Shown in pieces: positions 34,707 to 43,490 of a stretch of 47,972 nucleotides of DNA. The DNA lies in the NCBI GenBank assembly GCA_017852395.1, contig JAFMLE010000001.1:157505-205476 (forward strand). Direction: 5' to 3'. A program made the position numbers and the translations under genes. Source of the stretch: Flavobacteriaceae bacterium. Lineage in GTDB: Bacteria; Bacteroidota; Bacteroidia; Flavobacteriales; Flavobacteriaceae. Numbering within the stretch: position 1 is the first letter of the stretch; the number at the start of each line of letters is the position of its first letter. The notes beneath the pieces are model-generated. The model was not told where the DNA came from. It did not search any database and saw nothing but the letters and a program-made list of their open reading frames with translations.

Positions 34707-37274
34707 CTAAAATTGTTGGCCAATAATAAAATGGGTTTCCCAACCATTAGGAGAGGTACTTCCGTTGGTAGCGCTGTCAAATCCATAGCCAAAATCAATT
34801 CCTAACAACCCAAAAGCGGGCATAAATATCCGAACACCTGCACCAGCAGAACGCTTGGATTGAAAGGGGTTGAAAGCGCGGAAACTGTCATAACCATTGC
34901 CCGACTCTAAAAAAGAAAGTGCATAGATCGAAGCTGTCGGTTTTAGCGTAATTGGATAGCGCAGTTCCGTTGTAAATTTGTTGTAGATTACGGATCCATC
35001 ACGACTAGAGAGCGATTGGTTTTCGTATCCACGCAATGCGATGTTTTCGCGACCATCGAGTGCATAGGTTGCCATTCCGTCCCCACCTAAGAAAAAGCGC
35101 TCAAAAGGGATGTTGCCTCGATCTGGATTGTAGGCGCCCAAAAACCCAAAGTCTGCTTGAGCTTTTAGGATAAGTTTTCCGATCACTTTGGTGTACCAGG
35201 TGCCCGAAAATTTAATTTTATAATATTCTAACCACCGAAACTTTTCTTGATCAATTTTTGCATTGATCGGATTGCCCCTCAAATCTTGATACTCGGGTTG
35301 ATTTTCCAAATCTCCATAGTCGATATCTGTAAATAAGGAGTAGGGCAGGGTGAACTTTCCACTCAAGGTAAAATCAGACCCACTTGTAGGAAAAATAGGG
35401 TTTACCGCGGTGTTATTTCTACTTAATGCAACAGTATAAGCGAGGTTTTTGGACTCACCATCTCCAAAGGTAAAGAGGCCTGTAAAATAGTTGTTGAGGT
35501 TATAATATTGGTAGGCAATGGCCTGTGATAGGGTAAAATAGTCGTCGGGTACTTGCAGTCTTTTGGCCAAGCCCAAAGTTATACCACTGATTTCAAAGGA
35601 TTGGCTCTTATCCGCACGCCCAGTAAAATAATCATAACGAAACTGTTTGGTGTGGGAAAGCGAAACAGAAAGTTGTACGGGTTGTCTCCCGCCAAGCCAA
35701 GGTTCAGAAAAGCTAAAGCTATAAGTGTTATAGAACTGACTCGACTGTAAACGCAGTCGCAACGTTTGACCGTCCCCCATGGGTAGGGGTTTATAATATT
35801 CTTTATTAAAAATATTACGCATCGAAAAGTTGTTAAACGAAAGCCCAAGTGTTCCGATAAAGCCACCACCGCCATAACCTCCTTGAAGTTCTATTTGGCT
35901 GGCTCCAGACTCAACCAATCCCAATTCGATGTCAACCGTCCCGGCATTAGGATCGACACGTTTAAAATCTGGATTGATTTGTTCTGCGTCAAAAAAACCA
36001 AGCTGCCCAACTTCACGAACCGTTCTGACGAGTTTGTCTTTGCTATAGAGTTCTCCAGGTTTTGTTCGGAGTTCTCTAAAGATCACATGATCATTGGTTT
36101 TGGTGTTTCCGATTACAGAAATTTTATTAAAACTGGCCAGCTTGCCTTCTGTGATTCGAATTTCAAAATCAATGGTATCGTTTACAGCACTGACTTCTAC
36201 CGCATTGATGTTAGAAAATAAATAGCCGTTGTTTTGGTAGAGGTTGGTCAGGTCGATCGCATCGGGTTTTGTTTCATCAGCAATACGTTTTTTGAGAAGT
36301 ACACCGTTGTAAGGATCCCCTTTTTTGATGCCCAAAATTTGTTGAAGTTGATAGTCGGTATAGGCACCATTTCCGATGTAGTTAATGTCTCCAAAATAAT
36401 AACGGCGACCTTCTTCTAGATCAATATTAATGGAGAGTGTATTGTCTTCGTTTACAATCACAGTATCGTTTAAGATTCGTGCGTCTCTGTACCCTTTTTC
36501 TTTATAAAAGTCAATCAAGGCTTCTTTGTCCTCGATATAGTCTTTTTCGATGTACTTTGATTTTTTCCAAAACCGCATGGGTAGGCGCTTTTTGGTCTTT
36601 TTTATTTTACTGGCAAGTTTAAAGTTGCTAAACCGTTCGTTACCAGAGAAGTTAAATTCCTTAATCTTAACGCGATCGCCACGGTCAATATTGACCACCA
36701 TTTTGAGGTTGTTGGTTCCCGTAGTGTCGGGGATGGTATTCAAGACTACCTTGGTGTTCAAAAAACCTTCTTTGCGATATTTGTTGACAATGTAGTTTTT
36801 GGTATTGGTTAAAAAACTTTCGGAGAGTTTTTTACCCTTGGTCAACTCGGTGTCTTTGATGAGCACATCTGCTTTTCCCTTTTTGACCCCCTGCACTCTT
36901 ACTTGAGAAAGGGATGGCAGTTCTTCAATTTGAATTTCAAGTGTCGCTCGATCGCCATTGATATGAGTAAGGTAGAAGTTGATATCACTAAACAGCTCAA
37001 GTTTCCATAGCTTGTTGATCATGCCACTGATTTCTTCTCCGGGGAGTCGCAAGACTTGTCCTCGTCGTAAACCGCTGTAGGAAATAACGGTCTGATCGTT
37101 AAAAGTTTTGAGACCCGTGACCCGTATGGAGTCGATGGTATATTCTTTGCCTTTGACAAACTGATCTACTTGTGCATGGGTTGTCCCAATCAGACCTAAT
37201 ACAACAATTAGGGCGACAACCAGTCGGTTTGTTATCAATCTATTACGTTTTGATTTGTTCACTGGTTTTTCCAA
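34707..37274 (-). CDS. bamA: Outer membrane protein assembly factor BamA
   Basis: An 855-residue Omp85 protein: a signal peptide (hydrophobic core VVALIVVLGLIG, cleavage near THAQ), five POTRA repeats to about residue 450, and a C-terminal 16-strand barrel ending in ...IIGQQF with the terminal Phe expected for BamA. It inserts beta-barrel proteins into the outer membrane and would be needed for SprA and TolC-family proteins encoded here. No ATG is available. An in-frame stop lies upstream and the candidates are TTG at 37274, GTG at 37262 and a TTG eight codons later, all overlapping the end of uppS or close to it. The GTG gives a compact basic n-region and may be the real start. Confidence 0.95.
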   Translation of the reverse strand: MEKPVNKSKRNRLITNRLVVALIVVLGLIGTTHAQVDQFVKGKEYTIDSIRVTGLKTFNDQTVISYSGLRRGQVLRLPGEEISGMINKLWKLELFSDINFYLTHINGDRATLEIQIEELPSLSQVRVQGVKKGKADVLIKDTELTKGKKLSESFLTNTKNYIVNKYRKEGFLNTKVVLNTIPDTTGTNNLKMVVNIDRGDRVKIKEFNFSGNERFSNFKLASKIKKTKKRLPMRFWKKSKYIEKDYIEDKEALIDFYKEKGYRDARILNDTVIVNEDNTLSINIDLEEGRRYYFGDINYIGNGAYTDYQLQQILGIKKGDPYNGVLLKKRIADETKPDAIDLTNLYQNNGYLFSNINAVEVSAVNDTIDFEIRITEGKLASFNKISVIGNTKTNDHVIFRELRTKPGELYSKDKLVRTVREVGQLGFFDAEQINPDFKRVDPNAGTVDIELGLVESGASQIELQGGYGGGGFIGTLGLSFNNFSMRNIFNKEYYKPLPMGDGQTLRLRLQSSQFYNTYSFSFSEPWLGGRQPVQLSVSLSHTKQFRYDYFTGRADKSQSFEISGITLGLAKRLQVPDDYFTLSQAIAYQYYNLNNYFTGLFTFGDGESKNLAYTVALSRNNTAVNPIFPTSGSDFTLSGKFTLPYSLFTDIDYGDLENQPEYQDLRGNPINAKIDQEKFRWLEYYKIKFSGTWYTKVIGKLILKAQADFGFLGAYNPDRGNIPFERFFLGGDGMATYALDGRENIALRGYENQSLSSRDGSVIYNKFTTELRYPITLKPTASIYALSFLESGNGYDSFRAFNPFQSKRSAGAGVRIFMPAFGLLGIDFGYGFDSATNGSTSPNGWETHFIIGQQF

Positions 37275-37977
37275 ATCGTCTTTCTCTATTTTGGTAATTT
37301 AGTAGGGCATCATGCAAATGTCCTTCGCGAAAATCAGGCCAATATACAGATGTAAAATAGAGTTCGGCGTAGGCAGCCTGCCATAACATAAAGTTGCTTA
37401 TACGCTGTTCTCCACTCGTTCTGATCAACAGATCAATATCGGGTAATTTTCGGGTGTAAAGATGCTTATTTATAATGGATTGGTCAATCTTTTCGGGTGA
37501 AATTATATTATTTTTAACGCCCGTTGCAATTTTTTGTAAGGCTTGTACCAAATCTTCTCTTCCGCCATAGCTCAACGCAAGGGTTAGGACCATTTTGTCA
37601 TTGTTTTTCGTCGCTTGGATCACGTGATTCAGTTCTTCCTGAACTTTATCTGGCAACTGATCAATTGAACCGATGGCTTCCAACCGAATTTGATTTTTTA
37701 GCAGTTTTTCAAACTCATTTCGTAGCGATCGTAACAGCAGTTCCATAAGCGTGCCGATTTCTTCCTTAGGGCGGCTCCAATTTTCTGTAGAAAATGCAAA
37801 AAGAGTCAAATAAGAAATTCCCAAACGTGCTGCTTCTTCAACAACTACTTGAACGGATTTGATCCCTTTGGTATGACCAAAAACACGATTTTTACCACGT
37901 TGACTTGCCCATCTGCCGTTGCCATCCATAATGATCGCAAGGTGTTGGGGTAAATTGTCTTTATCAAGGTGCTCCAT
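37243..37977 (-). CDS. uppS: Isoprenyl (undecaprenyl) diphosphate synthase
   Basis: A 244-residue cis-prenyltransferase with the family motifs IIMDGNGRWA near residue 15 (catalytic D18), FAFSTENW near residue 70 and a C-terminal DLLIRTSGEQRISNFMLWQ with the substrate-binding Arg residues. It makes the C55 lipid carrier for peptidoglycan and surface polysaccharides. The start codon shares one base with the DUF6089 stop (TGATG), and the end overlaps the bamA start by up to 32 bases, so the block is tightly coupled. Confidence 0.96.
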   Translation of the reverse strand: MEHLDKDNLPQHLAIIMDGNGRWASQRGKNRVFGHTKGIKSVQVVVEEAARLGISYLTLFAFSTENWSRPKEEIGTLMELLLRSLRNEFEKLLKNQIRLEAIGSIDQLPDKVQEELNHVIQATKNNDKMVLTLALSYGGREDLVQALQKIATGVKNNIISPEKIDQSIINKHLYTRKLPDIDLLIRTSGEQRISNFMLWQAAYAELYFTSVYWPDFREGHLHDALLNYQNRERRFGKTSEQIKT

Positions 37978-38672
37978 CAGTTTTCTTTACAATAACATGG
38001 AAGATCGCCAAAGGTAAAGGAAATTGTTATTCCAGAAAAGATATACCAGTCGTTATTCTGTATATTTCCAAATTTTGCAAACTCAAATTCTTCAATTGGG
38101 TCGCTGCCGTCAAGATTATCGGTCAACGCATACCGAAGGCCAACCTCCAAACCGATGACCCAAAAAGGACTGGGATTGTATTTTAGTCCTACAATAACGG
38201 GCAGGGCAACACTTTGTTGGGCGTCGTATTTGATTGTTGCAGCAGGTGCAGGGCCCGAAAAGTAGAAAGCATCAAAATCTACATAACTGACCCCAAAGGC
38301 CAAATAGGGGGTGAATTGTTGATCTCCAGAATGCAGGTTGAAATCCACAAAATTGATTTCGGTGCCCAAAAAAATTTCGCCCAGGGTGTTTTCAAAGCTA
38401 TAACCTCTTAAAAACCGTCCTAAGTCTTGTGCGCGATAATCACTCCCTTTGATCTTGCCATACATCACGCTGGCTCTCAAGGCATATCGGGTGGTAACAT
38501 TCCATTTATAAACCAAGCCTAAACCATAGCTTGAGGGCATGACCATCATGGTATTGCCGACATCACCGCGATAGTTGCTGCTCCCCAAAAATGCACCTAG
38601 TTCATGAAACTGTCCACGGGCAGTAACACTTCCTAATATCAAAATCGCAAAGAGCACCGTTACTTTTTTCAT
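37977..38672 (-). CDS. DUF6089 family outer-membrane beta-barrel-like protein
   Basis: A 231-residue protein with a signal peptide ending near TARGQ (residue 21) and then amphipathic beta-strands. The N-terminal FHELGAFLGSSNYRGDVGN stretch is characteristic of this bacteroidetal family, as I remember it, and the last strand YIFSGITISFTFGDLP would close a small barrel. Two cysteines end the chain (PCYCKEN). It is placed between nadK and uppS/bamA, an order I recall as common in flavobacteria. The function is unknown; an outer-membrane location is inferred. Confidence 0.86.
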   Translation of the reverse strand: MKKVTVLFAILILGSVTARGQFHELGAFLGSSNYRGDVGNTMMVMPSSYGLGLVYKWNVTTRYALRASVMYGKIKGSDYRAQDLGRFLRGYSFENTLGEIFLGTEINFVDFNLHSGDQQFTPYLAFGVSYVDFDAFYFSGPAPAATIKYDAQQSVALPVIVGLKYNPSPFWVIGLEVGLRYALTDNLDGSDPIEEFEFAKFGNIQNNDWYIFSGITISFTFGDLPCYCKEN

Positions 38673-38732
38673 AAAAAACAGGAGCGCCTCGACTTGAAGC
38701 TAACCCTTTTTACAAACTAAAAAACCGCTTGT

Positions 38733-39617
38733 TTATTGCGTATTGCGTGTATCAATTCCCCAAAATAATTTTTCGCGTAGGGTTTTAAAAAAAGTGTCCC
38801 CCTCCAGTTGAACGGTAAAGACAGAAAAGGCGGCTTTTTTGAGGGTTAAAATCGCATCATTTTTAACATTGACAATCCGCGAATCTAAAGCGACCAAATG
38901 ATCGTTTCCACGGCCAGAAACCTGAATTTTTATTTCGCATTTATCCGAAATAATCAAGGGTCTGTAGTTGATATTGTGGGGCGCGATAGGATTTAGAATC
39001 CAGTTGTGATTGTCAGGAGTAAGTATCGGCCCACCACTACTTAGTGAATAGCCCGTAGATCCTGTAGGAGTAGCAACTATAAGGCCGTCAGCCCAATAAG
39101 TCGTTAAGGGTCTGCCGTCGATTTGCGTATCGATCGTCAACATAGAAGTGGTGTTTTTTCTACTTATACAAACCTCGTTAAGGGCGTATCCAAAATCTTC
39201 TAATGCTTCGATATTTGCGGTTGATTTTACTTCAATCAACGAGCGTTCTATGAGTTCATATTTCTGATCAAAAAAACTGTTAAGCCCTTTTTGGAGGGAT
39301 TCTTTTTGTAAACTGGTCAGAAAACCCAACCGTCCTGTATTGATTCCAAAAATAGGGATCTCAGAATCCTTTACATACGGAATGGCTCGTAATAAGGTGC
39401 CATCTCCACCTACGGAAAATAAAAAATCAACATCGGAGGCAATCGTACCACTGCTATCAAAAAAATCCAAGAGGGCTGCCTTTGAGGGATCGATAAACTT
39501 TTTGAGTCGATGATCGACAACAACATCATGTTGTGCTTTTTCAAGAATTGAGATAATTTCTTTAGAATAACTGACCGAGGCGTCTTGGTCAAAAGCACAA
39601 AAGATAGCGATACGCAT
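38733..39617 (-). CDS. nadK: NAD kinase
   Basis: A 294-residue protein with the NAD kinase signature G70-G-D-G-T74 (in FSVGGDGTLLRA), followed by IFGINTGRLGFLTS and the ATP/NAD-binding ATPTGSTGYSLSSGGP region near residue 180. It phosphorylates NAD to NADP, which also feeds the NADP-dependent malic enzyme in this window. A promoter-like pair is visible just upstream. It is divergent from pdxJ, with a 130-base intergenic region. Confidence 0.96.
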   Translation of the reverse strand: MRIAIFCAFDQDASVSYSKEIISILEKAQHDVVVDHRLKKFIDPSKAALLDFFDSSGTIASDVDFLFSVGGDGTLLRAIPYVKDSEIPIFGINTGRLGFLTSLQKESLQKGLNSFFDQKYELIERSLIEVKSTANIEALEDFGYALNEVCISRKNTTSMLTIDTQIDGRPLTTYWADGLIVATPTGSTGYSLSSGGPILTPDNHNWILNPIAPHNINYRPLIISDKCEIKIQVSGRGNDHLVALDSRIVNVKNDAILTLKKAAFSVFTVQLEGDTFFKTLREKLFWGIDTRNTQ

Positions 39618-39633
39618 AGCGTTCTTTTTTTGT

Positions 39634-39660
39634 CAAAATTACAAAACTTTATTCCAGCAA
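39634..39660 (-). promoter_or_regulatory. Candidate nadK promoter
   Basis: On the minus strand, TTG (39660-39658) and TAATTTTG (39641-39634) are separated by 16 bases, one short of the published 17-23 range. The TAnnTTTG match is exact, and the ATG follows 16 bases after it. Confidence 0.45.
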
Positions 39661-39722
39661 CGGATTTTTGAAGGACAAACAAACTTAATCTTCATTTATA
39701 GGAGGAACCAAGCATAACTTTT

Positions 39723-39730
39723 TATTTTTG
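39723..39730 (+). promoter_or_regulatory. Candidate -7 element of pdxJ
   Basis: TATTTTTG matches TAnnTTTG and ends 17 bases before the pdxJ ATG. No TTG is seen at the -33 distance. With the nadK element it makes a divergent promoter region at 39618-39747. Confidence 0.4.
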
Positions 39731-39747
39731 TGTAAAAACAAAATTGC

Positions 39748-40461
39748 ATGACCCAGCTAAGTGTCAACATCAACAAATTTGCCACATTGCGCAATGCAAG
39801 AGGCGGCAATACACCCGATCTTATAAGTGTAGCTAAAGATGTTCAGCGGTTTGGAGCTCAAGGAGTTACTGTACATCCTAGGCCCGACGAACGCCATATC
39901 CGCTATGCAGATGCCCGCGCGCTTCCAGAGGTCATTGTTACCGAATACAACATAGAGGGTAATCCGAATCCAAAATTTGTTGATTTGGTATTGGACATAA
40001 AGCCTACCCAAGTCACTTTAGTACCCGATGCACCCGATGCCATCACCTCCAATGCCGGATGGGACACTGTCAAAAATTTAAAATTTCTGACCCAAGTCAT
40101 CGCACAATTTAAAGCGGCAGGTATCCGGACGTCTATTTTTGTAGATCCAGACCCCATACAAATAGAAGGTGCCGTGGCAACCGGGACGGATCGGGTAGAA
40201 CTATATACCGAGAGCTATGCACAGTATTATGCTCAGAACCCCGAAAATGCCATCAGGCCGTATGTGATCGCTGCAGAAAGGGCAAATGCCTGTGGTTTGG
40301 GCCTTAATGCCGGTCATGATTTGAGTTTAGAAAACGTGCAGTATTTTGCCCAAAATATTCCCAATCTATTAGAAGTTTCGATTGGTCATGCCTTGGTATG
40401 TGAGTCCCTATATTTAGGTTTAGAAAATGTAATTCCGATGTACCTTCAAAAGTTGCGATGA
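39748..40461 (+). CDS. pdxJ: Pyridoxine 5'-phosphate synthase
   Basis: A 237-residue TIM-barrel enzyme that condenses 1-deoxyxylulose 5-phosphate with 3-amino-2-oxopropyl phosphate to form pyridoxine 5'-phosphate in the DXP-dependent vitamin B6 pathway. It shows the family N-terminus LSVNINKFATLRNARGG, the catalytic VHPRPDERHIR stretch near residue 41, EYNIEGNP near residue 66, and the C-terminal GLGLNAGHDLSLEN and VSIGHALV motifs. It overlaps the downstream hydrolase by four bases (ATGA). Confidence 0.97.
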   Translation: MTQLSVNINKFATLRNARGGNTPDLISVAKDVQRFGAQGVTVHPRPDERHIRYADARALPEVIVTEYNIEGNPNPKFVDLVLDIKPTQVTLVPDAPDAITSNAGWDTVKNLKFLTQVIAQFKAAGIRTSIFVDPDPIQIEGAVATGTDRVELYTESYAQYYAQNPENAIRPYVIAAERANACGLGLNAGHDLSLENVQYFAQNIPNLLEVSIGHALVCESLYLGLENVIPMYLQKLR

Positions 40462-41234
40462 TGATATTACATGCCAACATAGTAGGCGATGGTAGAAAAG
40501 ATTTGATCATTTTACATGGTTTTTTGGGGATGGGAGACAATTGGAAGACCCACGCCCGTCAATGGCAAATTATGGGCTATCGTGTCCACCTGATTGACCA
40601 GCGCAACCACGGACGTAGTTTTTGGAACAGCACGTTCAATTATAGTGTACTTGCCGCGGATCTTGACCACTACATAAACTACCATCAAATTACCGAAACT
40701 TTGATACTCGGTCATTCTATGGGAGGCAAAACAGCGATGCATTATGCTTGTCAAAACCCCCACAAAGTAAAAGGCCTTATTGTTGCTGATATTGGTGTAA
40801 AAAAATATCCTCCCCACCATCAAGAAATTCTTGAGGGCTTAGCATTGTTACATAGCAGAACGCTCACCTCCCGAAGCCAAGCAGACCAAATTTTACAAGA
40901 AAAAGTTTCACACAACAGTATTCGACAGTTTCTTTTAAAAAATTTGTACAGAAAAACTCCAGAAACATTGGCTTTACGGCTTAATATTGATGTGCTAAAA
41001 AATGCTTCGGAGGCTGTAGGAGCGCCACTACCAGACACTTTTATATATGAGGGCCCATGCTTGGTTCTCAATGGAGGGTTGTCCAATTATATCCTCCCAG
41101 AAGATCAACAAGGCATTCGCCAACACTTTCCTCAGGCGACCTTCAAAACAATTCCAAATGCGGGTCATTGGTTGCATGCCGAAAACCCCAAAAGCTTTTT
41201 GGATGAAGTACACTCGTGGATGGCACGCCTCTAA
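40458..41234 (+). CDS. Alpha/beta hydrolase, YbfF-like
   Basis: A 258-residue protein with the alpha/beta hydrolase core: an oxyanion-hole region LHGFLGMGDNW, the strand DQRNHGRS, the nucleophile elbow G-H-S87-M-G-G, and a C-terminal histidine H237 in NAGHWLHAENP. The acidic partner was not assigned. Family relatives are esterases or thioesterases with small acyl substrates. The ATGA overlap with pdxJ suggests cotranscription rather than a shared pathway. Specific substrate unknown. Confidence 0.92.
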   Translation: MMILHANIVGDGRKDLIILHGFLGMGDNWKTHARQWQIMGYRVHLIDQRNHGRSFWNSTFNYSVLAADLDHYINYHQITETLILGHSMGGKTAMHYACQNPHKVKGLIVADIGVKKYPPHHQEILEGLALLHSRTLTSRSQADQILQEKVSHNSIRQFLLKNLYRKTPETLALRLNIDVLKNASEAVGAPLPDTFIYEGPCLVLNGGLSNYILPEDQQGIRQHFPQATFKTIPNAGHWLHAENPKSFLDEVHSWMARL

Positions 41235-41324
41235 GATTTCACAGCCTCAATCAATATTGTGATATTCTAATTTCTTCGTTTTCAAAAACGAGAGATTGCC
41301 TATTTTTACTTCGACTAAAAAATC

Positions 41325-41810
41325 ATGGAATATACCATTCGCAAAGCCCAACAAAACGACGCAACTGCCATTTTAGCATTAATTCAAGAATTGGCAGCCT
41401 TTGAAAAACAACCTGATGCAGTAGCCCTTACCGTTTCAGATTTGGTACGTGATGGTTTTGGAGACCATCCTTTGTTTGAATGTTTTGTAGCAGAGCTAGA
41501 AAATCAAATTGTCGGAATGGCGCTTTTTTACCCTCGATACTCGACCTGGCAGGGAGCCACATACCACCTAGAAGACCTGATTGTTAAAGCACCGATGAAG
41601 CAAAAAGGAATTGGATCTGCTTTGTATCAGGCCTTTATTAGGCATGCATTTGCAAAGGGCGTCAACCGGATTGAATGGGTTGTGTTGGATTGGAATGCTC
41701 CTGCGATTGATTTTTATGAAAAAAGCGGTGCTCAAATACTCAAAGACTGGCATTTGGTGCAAATGGATCGGTCTGCGATGCAACACTATTTAGACCAAAT
41801 CAATTCATGA
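41325..41810 (+). CDS. GNAT family N-acetyltransferase, SSAT-like
   Basis: A 161-residue acetyltransferase. The acetyl-CoA-binding motif A is Q-K-G-I-G-S at 93-98, after the YHLEDLIV strand, which is the pattern of the spermidine/thialysine acetyltransferase (SAT1/SAT2) branch. The later stretch VVLDWNAPAIDFYEKSGA is also typical of that branch. A polyamine or amino-acid-like substrate is therefore a reasonable guess but not shown. Its stop overlaps the aspartokinase start by four bases. Confidence 0.92.
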   Translation: MEYTIRKAQQNDATAILALIQELAAFEKQPDAVALTVSDLVRDGFGDHPLFECFVAELENQIVGMALFYPRYSTWQGATYHLEDLIVKAPMKQKGIGSALYQAFIRHAFAKGVNRIEWVVLDWNAPAIDFYEKSGAQILKDWHLVQMDRSAMQHYLDQINS

Positions 41811-43078
41811 AAGTTTTCAAATTTGGTGGTGCCTCGGTTAAAGATGCAAAAGGCGTTCGCAATCTGGTAGAGATAGTCAAAGACAATGGGCTACAAAATA
41901 CCCTAATTGTGGTTTCGGCAATGGGCAAGATGACCAATGCCTTTGAGGAGGTTGTCGCCCAGTATATGATTGCCCCCAAAAAAACACCCGAAAAGTTACT
42001 GGATATTGCCGCCTACCATCTTGAAATTATCGAGCAGCTCTTTGAGCCACAAGCCCAAATAGGAGCCAAGGAACAAGTGTCCGCATGGTTAGAAGATCTT
42101 AAAATATTTTTAAAGCGAAATAAATCACCAAAGCAAAGCTTTGTTTATGACCAAGTAGTATCCCATGGCGAGTTGTTATCTACCCAAATCATACAGCAAT
42201 ATTTTCAAGAGCAAGGACTCAAAAGCCAGTGGGTTGATGCCAGGGACTGTGTCAAAACCGATGCCTATTACCGCGATGCCAATTTGGATTGGGAAGCGAC
42301 AAAACAAGCCATTGATACCCAAATAAAAAAGGGAGGAACCTACATCACCCAGGGGTTTATTGGAAGCGACGCAAACAACAATACCACTACTTTAGGACGT
42401 GAAGGGTCGGATTATACGGCTGCAATTTTTGCCTATGCGTTGCAAGCAACTTCGGTGACCATCTGGAAAGATGTACCCGGGGTACTCAATGCAGACCCGC
42501 GCATTTTTAATCCGACACAGTTGTTGCTTCATATATCCTATCGCGAAGCGATTGAGTTGGCGTATTATGGCGCATCGGTGATTCATCCAAAAACCATCCA
42601 ACCGCTGCAACGAAAAGAAATCCCACTTTTTGTCAAACCCTTCAACGATCCCAAACAAAAAGGAACCGTAATCACTAAGGGGCATCCAATTGTCCCTCAA
42701 ATTCCTTGTTTTATCGTAAAGCAAGAACAGGTATTAATTGAGCTGGCCAGCCGTGATTTTTCATTTATTATTGAAGAGAATATCAGCGAAATTTTCCAGC
42801 TGATGCATCAGTATCAAATGAAAGTAGAGTTGATTCAAAACTCTGCGATTAGTTTTTCGGTCTGTGTCAGCAACAAATATGGACGTCTCGAGGGCTTGGT
42901 TAACGCACTTCAAGCAAAATTTAATGTCGAAGTTGTAGTAGGAGTCGCTTTATATACCATTCGACATTTTAACCAAACGGCTATTGACCGCATCAAAAAT
43001 AACGAAAAAAAAATTTTGTTAGAACAACGGACGCAAGAAACCATCCAATTTGTTGTCGCTAGCCCGGCAGTGGATTAA
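41807..43078 (+). CDS. lysC: Aspartate kinase (monofunctional)
   Basis: A 423-residue enzyme for the first step of lysine, threonine, methionine and diaminopimelate synthesis. The N-terminal KFGGASV motif (residues 5-11), the GSDYTAAIFAYAL region with the catalytic site near residue 200, and WKDVPGVLNADPR near residue 222 are present. C-terminal ACT-like regulatory repeats span about 300-420, implying feedback control by an amino acid. There is no homoserine dehydrogenase fusion. Its last 20 bases overlap the 3' end of the convergent phosphatase gene. Confidence 0.95.
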   Translation: MKVFKFGGASVKDAKGVRNLVEIVKDNGLQNTLIVVSAMGKMTNAFEEVVAQYMIAPKKTPEKLLDIAAYHLEIIEQLFEPQAQIGAKEQVSAWLEDLKIFLKRNKSPKQSFVYDQVVSHGELLSTQIIQQYFQEQGLKSQWVDARDCVKTDAYYRDANLDWEATKQAIDTQIKKGGTYITQGFIGSDANNNTTTLGREGSDYTAAIFAYALQATSVTIWKDVPGVLNADPRIFNPTQLLLHISYREAIELAYYGASVIHPKTIQPLQRKEIPLFVKPFNDPKQKGTVITKGHPIVPQIPCFIVKQEQVLIELASRDFSFIIEENISEIFQLMHQYQMKVELIQNSAISFSVCVSNKYGRLEGLVNALQAKFNVEVVVGVALYTIRHFNQTAIDRIKNNEKKILLEQRTQETIQFVVASPAVD

Positions 43079-43490
43079 GGTGCTCTTTTGCAAAAGCTTT
43101 GCAGAAATCATCTATGGCCTGGCGTGTTTTTCTAAAGGCTGCTAAAATGGCTTCTTCGCTGCCTGATATTTTACTGGGGTCTTCAAAATTTTGGTGTAAC
43201 CGAACCGCATTTTTTGAATGGAAAACCGGACAATGTTCTTGTGCATGGTCACAAACCGTAATGATAAAATCAAAATTGATGCTTTTGTATTCATCCACCA
43301 GATTTGAAGTATGGTTAGCGATGTCTATCCCCACTTCTGCCAGTGTGCTAACGGCTCTTGGATTTACACCATGGGTTTCGATTCCGGCGCTATAGATATT
43401 TGCTGTGCCTCCCGAATAATAGTTTAAAAAACCATGTGCCATTTGGCTTCTACAGGAGTTTCCTGTACATAATACCAATACATTTTTCAT
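43059..43490 (-). CDS. Arsenate reductase-like low-molecular-weight phosphatase (thioredoxin-coupled type)
   Basis: A 143-residue protein with the phosphatase P-loop C8-T-G-N-S-C13-R14. The pair C80 and C87 in VCDHAQEHC matches the redox cysteines that shuttle the disulfide in thioredoxin-coupled ArsC, and the DP motif (FEDPSK) is also present. It would reduce arsenate to arsenite or dephosphorylate a protein tyrosine; the three-cysteine set favours arsenate. No arsR or arsenite exporter is nearby, which is unusual for a dedicated resistance operon. It overlaps the dehydrogenase gene by four bases and lysC by 20. Confidence 0.92.
   Translation of the reverse strand: MKNVLVLCTGNSCRSQMAHGFLNYYSGGTANIYSAGIETHGVNPRAVSTLAEVGIDIANHTSNLVDEYKSINFDFIITVCDHAQEHCPVFHSKNAVRLHQNFEDPSKISGSEEAILAAFRKTRQAIDDFCKAFAKEHLNPLPG

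Noticed and set aside
39618-39747. Riboswitch or small RNA in the nadK-pdxJ divergent gap
   Set aside because: I see promoter-like elements in both directions but no strong hairpin or conserved riboswitch core.
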